A program made the translations under genes and the position numbers. The notes under the pieces were generated by a model, which was given only the letters and a program-made list of their open reading frames with translations, was not told where the DNA came from and ran no database searches. DNA of 64,000 nt. Source: Flavobacterium sp. N3904 (GTDB taxonomy: Bacteria > Bacteroidota > Bacteroidia > Flavobacteriales > Flavobacteriaceae). Location: contig NZ_CP110009.1 in NCBI RefSeq assembly GCF_025947305.1, forward strand, positions 1,364,001-1,428,000, in the 5' to 3' direction. Below are positions 44,282 through 57,100 of the stretch, piece by piece; position 1 is the first letter of the stretch, and each line of letters starts with the position of its first letter.

Positions 44282-46411
44282 TTATGGATTATTGATTATT
44301 GACAAGGTTGTAAAGCCCATGTTGTATAGTGTAAAGGCTTGAATGTCGCAGATTTCCTGAATGGTTGCCGCGAGAGATTTTCCGGCACCGTGACCCGCAT
44401 TAATATCGATTCGGATTAAAACGGGGTTGGTTCCTGTTTGTTTTTCCTGCAACTCGGCTGCAAATTTAAAACTGTGCGCCGGAACTACCCTGTCATCGTG
44501 ATCGCCTGTAGTTACAAGCGTGGCTGGATATTGAACCCCCGATTTTACATTGGCAACGGGAGAATAACCTTTGATGTATTCGAACATTTCCTTGCTATCT
44601 GCCGAAGTTCCATAATCGAAAGCCCAACCGGCACCCGAGGTAAAGGTGTGGTAACGCAACATATCCATCACGCCCACGGCCGGCAAGGCGACTTTCATCA
44701 AATCGGGACGTTGGGTCATGGTAGCTCCAACCAATAATCCGCCATTGGATCCGCCGCGAATGGCCAAATAATTGGGAGAGGTATACTGTTGGGCAATCAG
44801 GTATTCGGCTGCTGCGATGAAATCATCAAATACGTTTTGTTTTTGCATTTTGGTTCCAGCATCGTGCCATTTTTTGCCGTATTCACCGCCTCCGCGAAGG
44901 TTGGCTACAGCATAGATTCCACCATTTTCCATCCAAACGGCATTGGAGATACCAAAACTTGGTGTCAGACTAATATTGAATCCGCCATAACCGTAAAGAA
45001 TTGTTGGGTTATTTCCGTCGAGTTTTAGACCTTTTTTGTGGGTGATGATCATCGGGATTTTGGTTCCGTCTTTCGATGTATAAAATACTTGGGTAGAAAC
45101 ATAATCTTCGCTGTTGAAATCTACTTTTGGTTTATCATACACTGCCGATTTTCCTGATTTTGGTTCAAACGAATAAATCGTTCCCGGTGTAATATAATTG
45201 GTAAAGGAATAATACAGTATTTTTTCTCCCTTCTTACTGCCAAAACCCGCGGCAGTTCCTAGACCTGGCAATTGAATTTCGCGTACCAACTTACCGGAAT
45301 ACTCGTATTGTTTTATTATCGATACCGCATCTTTCATATAATTGGCAAAGAAATAACCTGCTCCTGTTGTTGGTGTCAAAACATTTTCGGTTTCGGGGAT
45401 AACGTCTTTCCAGTTTTCTGGTTTTGGGCTGTTGACATCTACACTCACAATACGCTTGTTGGGTGCATTCAAATCGGTTTCTATAAATAGTTTTCCGCCT
45501 TCGTTTTCTATGATGTTGTTGTCACTATTGAAATTGTCTACAATTATTACAATAGGACTGTTGGGTTTGGTTAAATCCTGAATGTATAATTCGTTTCCAT
45601 AGGTAGAATTGGCCGCTGTAATCACCAGATAATGATTGTCTTCGGTTACATATCCGCCTACATAACGTCGTTTTTGGTCTGCGCCAAAAATGACTTGATC
45701 GTCTTTTTGGGCTGTTCCTAATTTATGGTAATACAATTTATGCTGATCGGTTTTGGCCGAGAGTTCGCTTCCTTTTGGTTTGTCATAACTGGAGTAGTAG
45801 AATCCTTCGTTACCCTTCCAGGATACACCACTAAACTTGATATCGACCAATGTATCTTCGAGTTTTTTGAAATTGTTGACATCCATCAAAATTACTTTTC
45901 GCCAATCGCTACCTCCTTCAGACAATGAATAGGCTACTTTGGAACCGTCTTTGGAAAAATCGACTCCACCCAATGAGGTAGTTCCCAATTTTGAAAAAGT
46001 ATTTGGGTCCAAAAAAACTTCTTCTTTGCCTTTGGCATCTTTGCGATACAAAACCGCTTGATTTTGCAATCCGTTGTTTTTGTAATAATAAATGAAATTC
46101 CCTTCTTTGAATGGTGCGCTTATTTTTTCGTAATTCCACAATTTTTCGAGTCTGGCTTTCAAGGCATCTCTAAAAGGAATTTGAGCCAAATAATCGTAGG
46201 TCACTTTGTTCTCTTCTATTACCCAGGCAGCAGTTTCAGCCGATTTATCGTCTTCAAGCCAACGATATGGGTCACTTACTTTGGTATCAAAATATACATC
46301 GACAGTTTCGCCTTTTGCAGTTTTGGGATAGGTTATTGGAGTTGGTTTTTGGTTTTGCCCCAAAGAAGCCATTGTGGTAGATACTGCCATCAGAAATAGG
46401 ATTTTTTTCAT
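44282..46411 (-). CDS. Prolyl oligopeptidase (S9A) with signal peptide
   Basis: 709 residues. The signal peptide [19 protein letters not shown] points to the periplasm. A seven-blade beta-propeller (about 80-410) gates the catalytic alpha/beta-hydrolase domain. The nucleophile Ser is in [20 protein letters not shown] (about residue 554), the Asp in [16 protein letters not shown] and the His in [24 protein letters not shown] is the S9A block. It cuts short peptides after proline. Monocistronic; 350 bp of non-coding DNA precede it. Confidence 0.95.
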   Translation of the reverse strand: MKKILFLMAVSTTMASLGQNQKPTPITYPKTAKGETVDVYFDTKVSDPYRWLEDDKSAETAAWVIEENKVTYDYLAQIPFRDALKARLEKLWNYEKISAPFKEGNFIYYYKNNGLQNQAVLYRKDAKGKEEVFLDPNTFSKLGTTSLGGVDFSKDGSKVAYSLSEGGSDWRKVILMDVNNFKKLEDTLVDIKFSGVSWKGNEGFYYSSYDKPKGSELSAKTDQHKLYYHKLGTAQKDDQVIFGADQKRRYVGGYVTEDNHYLVITAANSTYGNELYIQDLTKPNSPIVIIVDNFNSDNNIIENEGGKLFIETDLNAPNKRIVSVDVNSPKPENWKDVIPETENVLTPTTGAGYFFANYMKDAVSIIKQYEYSGKLVREIQLPGLGTAAGFGSKKGEKILYYSFTNYITPGTIYSFEPKSGKSAVYDKPKVDFNSEDYVSTQVFYTSKDGTKIPMIITHKKGLKLDGNNPTILYGYGGFNISLTPSFGISNAVWMENGGIYAVANLRGGGEYGKKWHDAGTKMQKQNVFDDFIAAAEYLIAQQYTSPNYLAIRGGSNGGLLVGATMTQRPDLMKVALPAVGVMDMLRYHTFTSGAGWAFDYGTSADSKEMFEYIKGYSPVANVKSGVQYPATLVTTGDHDDRVVPAHSFKFAAELQEKQTGTNPVLIRIDINAGHGAGKSLAATIQEICDIQAFTLYNMGFTTLSIINNP

Positions 46412-46759
46412 AAATTATTAGGTTAAGTACCTAACAAAAATAGGAAAAGTTTTCTTTTAAATAGAGATTCAATTTAATAATGCAAAATGCATTTCAAAAA
46501 ATGGTTTTTGTATGAATATTTTATTTTTTGTTCTAATCCATTTCGAGATTATCTTTTTTTTGGATTTATATTAAAAATTAAGTAAATCCTAAACATGTAG
46601 AAGCTTCAAAAAACCTTTTATTGTTGTATCTTTAGAACAAAATTTACAGCTATTTTACAGTTCTTTAAATTGCTTTGGCATGAAATTTGGAATTGTTGGA
46701 ATTGCAAAAGAAACGTTTGTTAAATACCACATTCAATTCATTTTTATTGATACATTAAA
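46412..46759. other. Intergenic region between divergent POP and GT9 genes
   Basis: It should hold both promoters. A possible plus-strand promoter lies around 46619-46636 (TATCTTTAG, one off TAnnTTTG). A 28-codon ORF (46680-46766, MKFGIVGIAKETFVKYH...) runs into the GT9 start with overlapping stop and ATG. It could be a leader peptide, but nothing else supports it. Confidence 0.35.
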
Positions 46760-47827
46760 ATGTTAAAAAAAATAAATAATTACAGAAGAAAATTTACCAA
46801 AAGGTTAACCCAAAACATTGGACACTCCAATTTTGAACCCAATGCAGAATCATTCCGAAGAGCAGAAATAAAAAATATTTTAATTTGCAGACCCAACGGA
46901 AGATTGGGTAATCAATTACTCATTAGCCCTTTGATTCAAGAAGTTACAGCTACTTTCCCGGGATGCAAAATAGATTTATTTGTAAAAGGCGGATTGTCTC
47001 CCTTTATTTATAAAAATTATGAAAATGTAAATACGATAATTCAATTACCCAGTAAACATTTCAAACATTTTGGCAAATATCTTTCCTCCTGGTTGTCATT
47101 GAAAAAAAAGAAATATGATCTCGTTATAAATGTTGAGAAAAATTCTTCTTCCGGACGTCTTTCAACCCAACATGCTACATCAAAATTTAAGTTTATAGGC
47201 GATGCCACTATCGGTGCTAAAACTAGCCAAATGGATTACGATCATATCGCCAAATATCCTATTTACAATCTGAGAAATTATTTGACTCCCCTTGGAATTA
47301 AAAATAATGAAGATCCGATTCCTTCGTTAAACCTAAAATTAAGTTCATCTGAAATAGAAGAAGGTAAGCAATTACTAAAAAAAATTACTAATAACGAGAA
47401 ACAAACTATTTGTATTTTTACAAATGCGACTGGTGTAAAATGTTATTCTGAAACTTGGTGGGAGACTTTTTATGAGCGTCTAAAAACAGCATTCCCAAAT
47501 TACAATATTATAGAAGTGTTACCCGCCGAAAACATTTCCAGAATTTCGTTTAAGGCCCCAACTTTTTACAGTAATGACATTCGCGAAATAGGATCTCTTA
47601 TTGCAAATACATCATTGTTTATTGGTGCCGACAGTGGCATTATGCATTTAGCAAGTGCTTCACAAACGCCCACAGTTGGTTTGTTCTCTGGTTCCAATAT
47701 GTCAAAATACGAACCTTATAACAATAATAGCATTGCTATAGATACTAATAACAGTAACATTGATGATTGGATTTCAACTATAAAAGAAATTCTTTTGAAA
47801 CCCAAAAAAGTAACCCCAATTCAATAA
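46760..47827 (+). CDS. Glycosyltransferase family 9 (heptosyltransferase-like)
   Basis: 355 residues, GT-B fold. N-terminal domain: NILICRPNGRLGNQLLISPL and TFPGCKIDLFVKGGLSPF. C-terminal nucleotide-sugar domain: CIFTNATGVKCYSETWWETF and the diagnostic LFIGADSGIMHLASASQTPT, then VGLFSGSNMSKYEPY. These enzymes add heptose or another sugar to lipopolysaccharide core. The N-terminal 35 residues are basic (NNYRRKFTKRLTQNIG), likely for membrane contact. It is the last core gene before the island and ends at a strong terminator. Confidence 0.9.
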   Translation: MLKKINNYRRKFTKRLTQNIGHSNFEPNAESFRRAEIKNILICRPNGRLGNQLLISPLIQEVTATFPGCKIDLFVKGGLSPFIYKNYENVNTIIQLPSKHFKHFGKYLSSWLSLKKKKYDLVINVEKNSSSGRLSTQHATSKFKFIGDATIGAKTSQMDYDHIAKYPIYNLRNYLTPLGIKNNEDPIPSLNLKLSSSEIEEGKQLLKKITNNEKQTICIFTNATGVKCYSETWWETFYERLKTAFPNYNIIEVLPAENISRISFKAPTFYSNDIREIGSLIANTSLFIGADSGIMHLASASQTPTVGLFSGSNMSKYEPYNNNSIAIDTNNSNIDDWISTIKEILLKPKKVTPIQ

Positions 47828-47844
47828 GCTTTTTTTAAAAACTA

Positions 47845-47889
47845 AAAAACCCTAAGGTTCTTATTGAACTTTAGGGTTTTAATTTTTTT
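47845..47889. terminator. Terminator after GT9
   Basis: Stem AAAACCCTAA / TTAGGGTTTT with an inner GTTC/GAAC pair, loop TTATT, then a T run; also T-rich on the other strand. Confidence 0.85.
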
Positions 47890-47893
47890 GATG

Positions 47894-47935
47894 TGGAGAA
47901 TATCGGATTCGAACCGATCACCTCTTGCCTGCCAG
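47894..47935 (-). pseudogene. tRNA-Ala(GGC) 3' half, likely attachment-site scar
   Basis: Minus strand CTGGCAG (anticodon loop, GGC), GCAAG, AGGTG, ATCGG-TTCGAAT-CCGAT (T arm), ATTCTCC-A (acceptor and discriminator): exactly positions 32-73 of a tRNA-Ala. Just 5' of the loop the sequence becomes unrelated and the 5' half is missing. This is the usual remnant where an integrating element used the tRNA 3' half as attB. The accessory genes start on its right side. Confidence 0.8.
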
Positions 47936-48158
47936 TAGCAATGGAACTATTTTTTATATCTGATAATCAATTATTTATATTTATGTAAAAATGCAAAATG
48001 TAACAATTTTTACCATTTTACCACTTAGAAAGTGTACTTAGATAAAATAAATATTTTTATAAACAACTACAAATAACATTTATATTACTGGCTAAAAATT
48101 TATTATTTTCTTGCATTAAAAATATTACGGTTTTTTAAAGATAGTGTTTCTTTTTCCA

Positions 48159-48166
48159 TACATTTG
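48159..48166 (+). promoter_or_regulatory. -7 box of the defence operon
   Basis: TACATTTG, exact TAnnTTTG, about 70 bases before the first ATG (48237) of the defence operon. The -33 region is T-rich without a clear TTTG. Confidence 0.5.
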
Positions 48167-48236
48167 AAACAAAGTTTTAACATTTGTTTACTATTGTTCA
48201 AAAAATGAATTTCTGCTCTTACTGCACATTTTAACG

Positions 48237-51137
48237 ATGAAATATCTTCAATGGAATCATATTATCGGAGAATACTTTTTTAATCCATCAAAAGCAGGGA
48301 GTGAGGTTCTATTATATGTAACAAAGAAAGAAATTTCAGAATTAGGTGTCCAAAAGTTCAACTTCCCAAACGAATCTGAAAGTTGGGAAGATTTCTGTAG
48401 AGCTATTAAGTGTAAGTTTCCCGAAACATCTTCTAAAAGTAATTACATTGACAAATTTTTAGTTGTTGCAAACAAATGGAAGACATTTGAACGAATAGTC
48501 TTTGAATTGGGGAATCAATCTGACTTAAGCATTGATGGAGTTTCAATTTACAGTCCAACATTTAAGATTGTTTATCCATTCTATATTGGCTACTTGATTG
48601 CCTTTATAATTCCATTAACTGACAATAATGAATTCAGAACGAACTCTTTTTTCCCACCTTTAAATAATTTCTTAACCAAGAATAATATTGCAACCACAGT
48701 AACAGGAACGATTGAAAATGTTGATTGGGTTTGGGGCAATTTAGAAAAGTGGAGCAAAGAATATTACAAAACGGATTACGGCTACTTCAAAGAAAGACGA
48801 GTAGGAAATCAGAATTGGGTGTATGTAAATAAAGCTTTTTCGCAATGTTTATTGACACCAAAAAACATTAGAGACATTCCAAATATTTTTTGGAAAGCCA
48901 ATATTGCACCCTATTCAATTATTCCTGAAAAACAATTTCAGAGAATGATTACACTACATGGCATATTAGAAGCAGGATTCAGTTCTAGAATTATTTCAAT
49001 CGTATCAGACGAAGAGAATCCACTCCGTAAGATAATTATTGATATTGTTATAAGAGAGTACAAAAACTGGAAAGGATATGTAATTGAATATAATGAAGAT
49101 GAAGAGGTTTTAACACCAAAATCAGCTTGGGTTTACGCAACTCTTTTTTCAGCTTTTAATTTGACTAAAACGGATGAATCCTTCAACCACTTTTATTATT
49201 TGTTTTCAAAGAATGATTTTCCTGATGACTTACATTTAGGAGAAAACGAAATCCGAAATTCTGGAAACGGTTATTCAAAACCGATAAATATTTCTTTCAA
49301 TCAAAGTTTAAATCTACAAGACGAACAAAATAAATGGAAAGCAAGCACGACAAAAAATGAAATTATAATTTACATCTCTGGTTCATATTTCGGTTTACCT
49401 TCTGACAATTTAATTGAGACTGACAAAGTTAGTAAGCAATCATTGATGTATTTGCTTTGCACCGATTCAAAAAAGCAAAGTATTGAAGATTGGGGAAAAA
49501 CATTTTTGAAAGGCGATTTCAGTCCGATTGATTATGACAAAATCCCAACAGGCTTTAATCTCTTCAAATTTAAAAACCCTCCAAGTTCTCATCCAACAGA
49601 AGAAATTTTACGAGTTACCACAAAGAAGAGATTAGAGTTTCTGGGTGGAATTAAGGTTGATAATAGAAGTTACCTAAAAAACTTACTGCCAAAAATTTAT
49701 GTTGATGGTGCTGATGGAACTGAAAAAGTATTTTTAGAATTTACAGAAACAAATCAAAGTATTTTCTTAAAGCCAAACTCCGCTATTCCTGAGGAATTTA
49801 TCATTCCAGAAAATGTTATTTGTAATCAAAATTTTTTAGTGAGGATTGAAAATGAAAACTTAATCAATTCTGAACTACCTTACCAGATTAGTGATATTGA
49901 CTTTAATCCGCTTGACATTGTAAATGAAAATTCAACTAAGCGTAACAGGTTTGGAGAAGTTAGCCATCCTGATGAGGAATTCTATGTTGTAGGAAGCAAC
50001 ACAACCTACAATGATTGGCAAAAACAAAGTTCATGGTCATTCCCTTTCTTTTCCTCCAAATACACTCCAATTGGATTTGCCAATAATGTTGCTGAATACA
50101 AGTTTCAAAAAGGGAACCTGATTTTGCAAATCCTTAGCACAAAAAGAAATTTAAGGTTCGAAGAGTTTTCTGAAATTGTTGATTCAGTTGAGAATATTGA
50201 AAAAGTTTGGGAATTTTCAAAGTTTCAGCAAACTCCGAAATATGTCAAACAAACCTCAATTAGCTTTTACGATTACTTAGGCTACTTAGATTATGATTAT
50301 TCTTTAAATAAAATATCAATCAACAAACCCCAATTTGTAATAATTCCGTCCAATTCTTCTGTAAAAGCAATTCTAATTGGAGGTCGTTCTAAATCTTTTA
50401 TTGACAATTTGCAAGATAGTTGCCAGACATATGAGATAAATCTTGAAATTATTCCACAAGAGAAACAATTAGACATTTATTATTTACCAGACCTAATTCA
50501 GCTTACGCCCGCAAATTGTAAAAACTCTACAGATGCATGGAAAAAATTGCAAAGGGTCGCAGAAAATTTAAACATAGAATTTAAAATCACAGAAAAGCCA
50601 ATCCCCCAACCTCAAATTACACAGTTCGGGTTACAAGGTTTTAGCGAAACAATTGAAGGTTACAAGAGAAATATATTGGCAAATAAGTTTGTTGAAAGAC
50701 CAAACTATGAATGGGCAAGAAAAGTATTTGACATAAATGTTTTGAAGTTTGTAAAAGATACTGAAGAGATTGATAAAAATCTTTCATTACAAGAATATTA
50801 TGTTCGATATCAGTACACACATATTCTTTGGATTGACAACAAATCATACGAAGTAGATAGGAACTGGGGAAAGTTTTTGTTGCTTTCGGAAAAGCATAAA
50901 AAAGTAATTTATTACAATGAAAATACACAGGAATTGGCAATACCAAAATATGTTCAACTTCCACGGTTAATTGCAGAATCAATCATGTTACTTAGCGGAC
51001 GAGTACCATATTATAAAAGTGTAAACATTAATGGTTGTAATTTGATTTATCAATTTTATCAAAATGTTCCCAAATTATTTGCAGAAAATTTATTCAAGAA
51101 GTTCAACCAAAGTATTCAATTCAAAAACGACTGGTAA
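48237..51137 (+). CDS. Large protein of unknown fold, first gene of Druantia-like operon
   Basis: 966 residues, no signal peptide, no membrane helix, no motif that I can assign to an enzyme. It begins MKYLQWNHIIGEYFFNPSKA. It ends 3 bp before the giant helicase gene and surely shares its transcript. In Druantia type II a large uncharacterised protein (DruG in published nomenclature) accompanies the DruE helicase, and size and context fit that role. The low sequence complexity and many aromatic residues suggest several beta-rich domains. I rest the assignment on context, not on recognised motifs. Confidence 0.7.
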   Translation: MKYLQWNHIIGEYFFNPSKAGSEVLLYVTKKEISELGVQKFNFPNESESWEDFCRAIKCKFPETSSKSNYIDKFLVVANKWKTFERIVFELGNQSDLSIDGVSIYSPTFKIVYPFYIGYLIAFIIPLTDNNEFRTNSFFPPLNNFLTKNNIATTVTGTIENVDWVWGNLEKWSKEYYKTDYGYFKERRVGNQNWVYVNKAFSQCLLTPKNIRDIPNIFWKANIAPYSIIPEKQFQRMITLHGILEAGFSSRIISIVSDEENPLRKIIIDIVIREYKNWKGYVIEYNEDEEVLTPKSAWVYATLFSAFNLTKTDESFNHFYYLFSKNDFPDDLHLGENEIRNSGNGYSKPINISFNQSLNLQDEQNKWKASTTKNEIIIYISGSYFGLPSDNLIETDKVSKQSLMYLLCTDSKKQSIEDWGKTFLKGDFSPIDYDKIPTGFNLFKFKNPPSSHPTEEILRVTTKKRLEFLGGIKVDNRSYLKNLLPKIYVDGADGTEKVFLEFTETNQSIFLKPNSAIPEEFIIPENVICNQNFLVRIENENLINSELPYQISDIDFNPLDIVNENSTKRNRFGEVSHPDEEFYVVGSNTTYNDWQKQSSWSFPFFSSKYTPIGFANNVAEYKFQKGNLILQILSTKRNLRFEEFSEIVDSVENIEKVWEFSKFQQTPKYVKQTSISFYDYLGYLDYDYSLNKISINKPQFVIIPSNSSVKAILIGGRSKSFIDNLQDSCQTYEINLEIIPQEKQLDIYYLPDLIQLTPANCKNSTDAWKKLQRVAENLNIEFKITEKPIPQPQITQFGLQGFSETIEGYKRNILANKFVERPNYEWARKVFDINVLKFVKDTEEIDKNLSLQEYYVRYQYTHILWIDNKSYEVDRNWGKFLLLSEKHKKVIYYNENTQELAIPKYVQLPRLIAESIMLLSGRVPYYKSVNINGCNLIYQFYQNVPKLFAENLFKKFNQSIQFKNDW

Positions 51138-51140
51138 AAA

Positions 51141-54100
51141 ATGAAAGACCCAATCACAGCTTTTGACACAATCAAAGACAACTATATACGCTATGTAGAA
51201 ACTGCATTTGATACAAAATTCACTTCTGTAAATTCAGAGAGAAAAATCAAATTAAATACTGATAAGGTTTTATATAGAGAACCTTGGATTGAACCATTGT
51301 CGGATTACAAATCAAGTAACTTTACAATTTCACAACTTACAAAAAGTGAAGTTCCAAACATGACTGATACAGAGTTGGAAACATTCAAGTCATTAGTAAA
51401 AACTGGATTGTTTTCTGATTCATTTCCTATGTATGCACATCAGGCAAACATGCTCAAGCAAGCAATGAATAAAAAACATTGTATCATTACATCAGGTACA
51501 GGTTCAGGAAAAACGGAATCTTTTTTACTACCATTGTTTGCACAACTTTCAAAAGAGCTTTCACAATGGGGAAAATCTAACGGTACAAATAAAAATTACT
51601 GGTGGAGTAAGAATGACTTGGCTGACAAAGACATTGTCAAAGATTTCAATCTAAGTCCTGAAGTAAGACAAAGGCCTAATGATGGCAGACCGCAAGCTAT
51701 TAGAGCTCTTATTCTTTATCCGATGAATGCTTTGGTTGAAGACCAACTTACAAGATTGAGAAAAGCTCTTGATTCGGACAAGACAAGAGAGTTGTTGAAA
51801 ACCAAAGCAAACAACAACTCAATATATTTTGGTAGATACACTGGTAATACTCCATCATCAGGCGAATTACACTCTTTTAATGATACTGGAGTTAAAAAAA
51901 TTAACAAGTATAAAGTTGAACAACTACGAAAGGAACTTGTAGCACTTGAAAAATCTTCTAATGACATAAAAGAGCATATTGAAGAAACAAAGAAATCAGA
52001 AGAGGAGGCTGCGGATTTAATTGCATTTTATCCGAGGTTAGACGGTGCGGAAATGCGAACAAGATTTGATATGCAAGTTGCACCACCTGATATTATGATT
52101 ACGAATTACTCCATGTTGAGTATTATGCTCATGAGAGAAATTGACAGTGGCATTTTCGACAAGACAAGAGATTGGCTCAATTGCGATGATGAATTTTCAA
52201 AAGACCTCTCAACTGAAGAAAAAACAAAAGAAAAAGAAAACAGAGTTTTTCATTTAATCATTGATGAGCTGCACTTGTACAGAGGAACTCAAGGAACAGA
52301 AGTAGCCTATCTTTTAAAACTTATTTTGAATAGATTAGGGTTACATCCCAATCATCCTCAATTGAAGATACTTGCTTCTTCTGCTTCGCTTGATGCAGAT
52401 GATTCAAAGAGTATTGACTTCATTCAAGATTTTTTTGGTGTTGCAGATGCCAAGAGTTCGTTTGCTATTATCAAAGGTGAAAATAATCTTGTCCATCCGC
52501 TTTCAAGTGAAGCAGAAAAACTTCCAATTGAACCTTTCAAAAAAATCAGCGAAGTTTTTTATGCTACCAATGGGAATATTAATTCAGAAAAATTTAAGAA
52601 ACAATGTTTAGTCACTGCAAATGCTTTGAAATCGTTTGCTAATATTACTTTGGCAGAAGTAGAGCCAATACAGTTAGTTTTAAAAGTTCTACTTGACAAA
52701 AAATTAGAATTAAGGGAACGTTTATACAATGCTTGTACAATAGACGGAAATGAAAGAGCAGTTTGTTCATTAAGGGCAAACGGAGATATTGACAGTAAAG
52801 ATATTTTAACCGAGAAAATATTTGGAAAAGAAAATTCAAAAGAAGATTTACGAAACGCAATTAGTGGTTTACTCATTTTGCGTTCCATGTATGACCTTTC
52901 CGAGTACAAAAAAATTGAATCAAATAACAATGAATCAAAATTGCCACGATTCAGGTTTCATTATTTCTTTCGCAATATTGAAGGCTTGTGGGGTTCATTA
53001 AATGAGGAAGATATTGCAGATGAATTTAAAGACGAAGAAAGAACAGTTGGAAAATTATATCCACAGGCACAAATAAAATCAGAGAAGGGTTACAGAGTTT
53101 TAGAATTACTTTATTGTGATAATTGCGGGACAACTCTTTTTGGAGGTAGCCGATTGAAAGCATCAGACGATACAAATAGTTTTTTTGAACTACTCCCACT
53201 TAGCCCCAACATTGAAGGAATTCCAGAGAAAACGCCTCACAAACTTTTAGAGAGAAGAACCTATCAAGAGTATGCGATTTTTTGGGTGCAAGGTAAACAA
53301 GAATTAGAACCACACGAAAGACCAAATGGATATTGGAGACAAGCTACTGTAAATAATTCTATCGACCAAAAAGATTACACCTCTACTTGGGAGAAAGCAT
53401 CAATAAATATATATTCAGGAGACGTAAAGGAAACGTACGAGAAGGCAGAGCAAGAACCTACTAACTGGCGTAAAGGATACTATTTCAAAATTGCCCATGA
53501 CAAATCTCCCCGATTAGATATTGCATTTAACTCAGCAATAGTAGATACTCATAAAGCAACACCCTGTGTTTGCCCTGGATGTGGTATTAATCATAGTAAA
53601 CATAAGCAGGGAATAGTTAAAAATAAAATTTCATCAATAAGAGGTTTCAGAACGGGTTTCGCCAAGTCAAGTCAAATGTTTGCTAAAGAGTTAATGTATC
53701 AACTACCAAACAAACAAGACGAAAGAAAGTTAGTTGTATTTTCAGATAGCAGGGAAGATTCTGCACAAGTAGCAAATGGTATCGAGAGAAATCATTTTAT
53801 AGATTTATTGAGAGAACTTTTAATTCGTGAGTTAAACAGTCGGCTAATAATTAAACATGAAATCCTCAAAGCATTCAAAGCAAATGACACAGGAAAAATT
53901 ACAGAGTTTAGATTAACATACAATGACCTTGTTGATGAAGTTGATGATGTTTGGAATGATGCGAACACTACAAGAACAACACCGAAAGCAATAAACGAAA
54001 AGAATTTTGCCTTACGAAAAATTGAAGAAATTGAAACAAGAATTATTAAAGTCAGAGATTTAATTGACTACACAAACAATCTAAACTTAGCTCCATTAGT

Positions 54101-57100
54101 TAAACGAATAGCAGAGTTAGGAATCAATCCGGGAGGCAACGACATTAGGTTGCAGTCAACACCCGATGCTAAAATTCCTTGGTATAAAGTGATTAACTTT
54201 GAGAATCCACAACAATGGGCCGAAGGAGTTGATGACGAATTTATCAGAGAAATAAAAAAGGGAACATTGCGAAAAATGGCGAATATGTTTTTTGCTTCTT
54301 TGTTTTATTCGTTTGAAAGTTCTGCATTAGGTTATTTAACAATCAATCCAGGGACACCAGCGCTTTTAAAATATGCAGGTGCAGTTGGATTAGCCCCGAA
54401 AGTTTTTCTTGAAATTGTAAATTCTTCAATCAGAATTTTAGGAGATAAGTACAATCACAATCAAGTTGATGAAGACAATTTTCCGTTTGATATTATTACG
54501 TACAATAATTTTCCAAGTTTATGTAAAGGTTATATCCGCAATGTTGCTGACCGCCTCTCAATTTCCGATACACTATTAGGACAAAACATATTTGAATTGC
54601 TTACAGAAATAAATCTGCTAAAGGGAAATACAGGCTTACAATTTGAAGATTTATTTATCAAAGCATCAACGGCAAATGATGAGGTTTGGTTAAGTAGTAG
54701 GAGTAGAAGAGCACATCTTCATTTTTCTGGTGGAGTTTGCACGCAAACAAAATCCCAACTTGACCCTTCAAATAAAACAACTTGTGAAAAAGTTTGGGAG
54801 GAAAATTATTTATCTCATTCTGCAATGATTCAAAACAGAGAGCCGATAAGAATTCATTGTGAGGAATTAACAGGGCAAACAGACAATCAATTTGAGAGGC
54901 AACGACATTTTAGAAATGTTGTTTTGAAGGCAGAAGGGAATCCACTTGTAAAACAAATTGATTTACTCAGTGTAACAACAACATTGGAAGTTGGAGTTGA
55001 CATTGGAGCATTACAAGCGGTAATGTTGGCAAATATGCCACCGCAAAGATTCAACTACCAACAAAGAGTTGGACGAGCTGGAAGGCGAGGACAAGCATAT
55101 TCTATAATACTTACATTTTGTAGAGGTAGAAGTCATGATGAATTTTATTTTTCAAATCCTCAAAAAATTACTGGTGACAGTCCACCTACTCCATTCCTGA
55201 CAATGAAGCAAGAGAGAATTTGTTTGCGATTAATTTCAAAAGAAATTTTACGACAAGCATACTTGACAATTGAAGTGAATGAAAACTTTGATGAAAATAA
55301 ATCAAGCATTCACGGGGTATTTGGAAAAGCTCACAACTGGAATAGTTACAAAACGCACATAACAAATTGGGTAAATGCAAATCATGCTTCTATTAAATCA
55401 GTAATTGACTGCATCACACCTTCTCAGCTAAGTCTTCTTAAAGTGCCATTTCAAAATTACTTTACAGATACAATAACAACAGACGGTTTTATAGCTAAAG
55501 TGGAAAGCGTGATTCTGAATGGTGAGATTCCTACTGATGATATTTCTCAAAAATTTGCTGAAGGCGGAATTCTTCCAATGTTTGGAATGCCAACTGATGT
55601 AAAATATTTTTATCATGGGACAGCACCGAATAATGAAACTCTGAAAATTGACAGAGCTCAAGCAATGGCTGTTTATGATTTTGCCCCAGGTGCACAGAAA
55701 ACAAAAGACAAAGCAATCTATCAGTCCATTGGTTTTACTTCTGATATCATTAAATCAAGCAATGGAGGAAGAGATATATTAACTAACAAAGAAGATAGCT
55801 TAACTGGCAATTCGCCTTTCTATTTAAGCAGATGGATGGAGAGATGTAAAAAGTGTGGCTACAATCAATCATTTGCTGAAGATGATGAGCCAACAAATTT
55901 GCAGTGTCTTAATTGTGGTAATTTCGACATATACACATACGGTAAATTTAAAATCAAATCACCAAAAGCATATAGAGGAAATTTTCTTTTAGGCGCAGAT
56001 AGCCGAGATGAAGCCGACTTTGTTACAAACCGACCACCAATTTATGCAGACCGTTCAACAGAAGGTGATGCAAACCGTGATGAAAAAAATGTAGCAAATA
56101 CAAAACTTATTATATCCGATAAGGATGTTACTTGGAGAATCAATACTAACGGTGATAAATTTTATACAGGTAGCTATTACGAAGTAGGTAATTTTAATCC
56201 TGAAACCCGTAAAAAATCAGTGTTCAAAAATCAGTGGATTCAAGACACTTTTGTTCCAACACCTTCTAGAGGTAACAATCCTTTTATCAATGAAGATGGT
56301 TACAGTATTGAATTCTTAAATAGAGTTCAAGAGGAACCGTTAGCACTTGCAATAAATAAAAAAACAGAAATTTTAAAATTCTATCCTACCTCTGTTCCAT
56401 CGGAATTGCATTTAGATATGTTCAATCTTAAAGACAATCCAAATTATTTTGAAAGACAAAGTTTGGGAGTAAGAGCAGGATTTTATTCTAGTGCATTTTT
56501 ATTACAACGAGTGTTGGCAGATACACTTGATGTTGACCCAACAGAAATTGAAATTGCAGATATTACCAAGATAGAAATTGATGATATAATAAAGAAAAAT
56601 GTTGCTGAAATAATTCTAACAGATGAATTGCCTAATGGGTCCGGTTTTGTAAGAAAACTTTACGAAGAGTTTGAATTTATGCTTGATGAAGCATTGGAGC
56701 CAAAATCAATTGACACATACATTCAAAGAATTCATTCACAAGAACACGAAGGCAGATGCTATGATGCTTGTTATGACTGCTTGAAGGTTTATAGAAATAT
56801 GAATTGGCATAGCCTGTTGGATTGGCGTTTAGGGATAGGGATTTTGCGAATCTTCAAAGACAAAAATTATAAGTCAGGTGCAGATGGTGTTTTCGATAAA
56901 ATTGAAATAAAAAGTTGGTTAACGTTTGCCATAACATTGAGAGACCAATTTGTTGAAAGTTTCTTTGTCAAAGAAGGACAGCCAAAAGAAGATTACGTGA
57001 TTGATTTCAATGGATTGCCCGCAATAAAGCATGGTGCTATAAAGAACGGAAGGCGAAAAATAATTTTGATAGTTCATCCATTTTGGAAATTAGAAAATCC

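Noticed and set aside
46680..46766. 28-codon leader ORF before the glycosyltransferase
   Set aside because: It overlaps the start codon as in translational coupling, but nothing in composition or structure distinguishes it from chance.
47894..47935. Functional tRNA-Ala
   Set aside because: Only positions 32-73 are present; no acceptor 5' strand, D arm or anticodon 5' stem can be found upstream.
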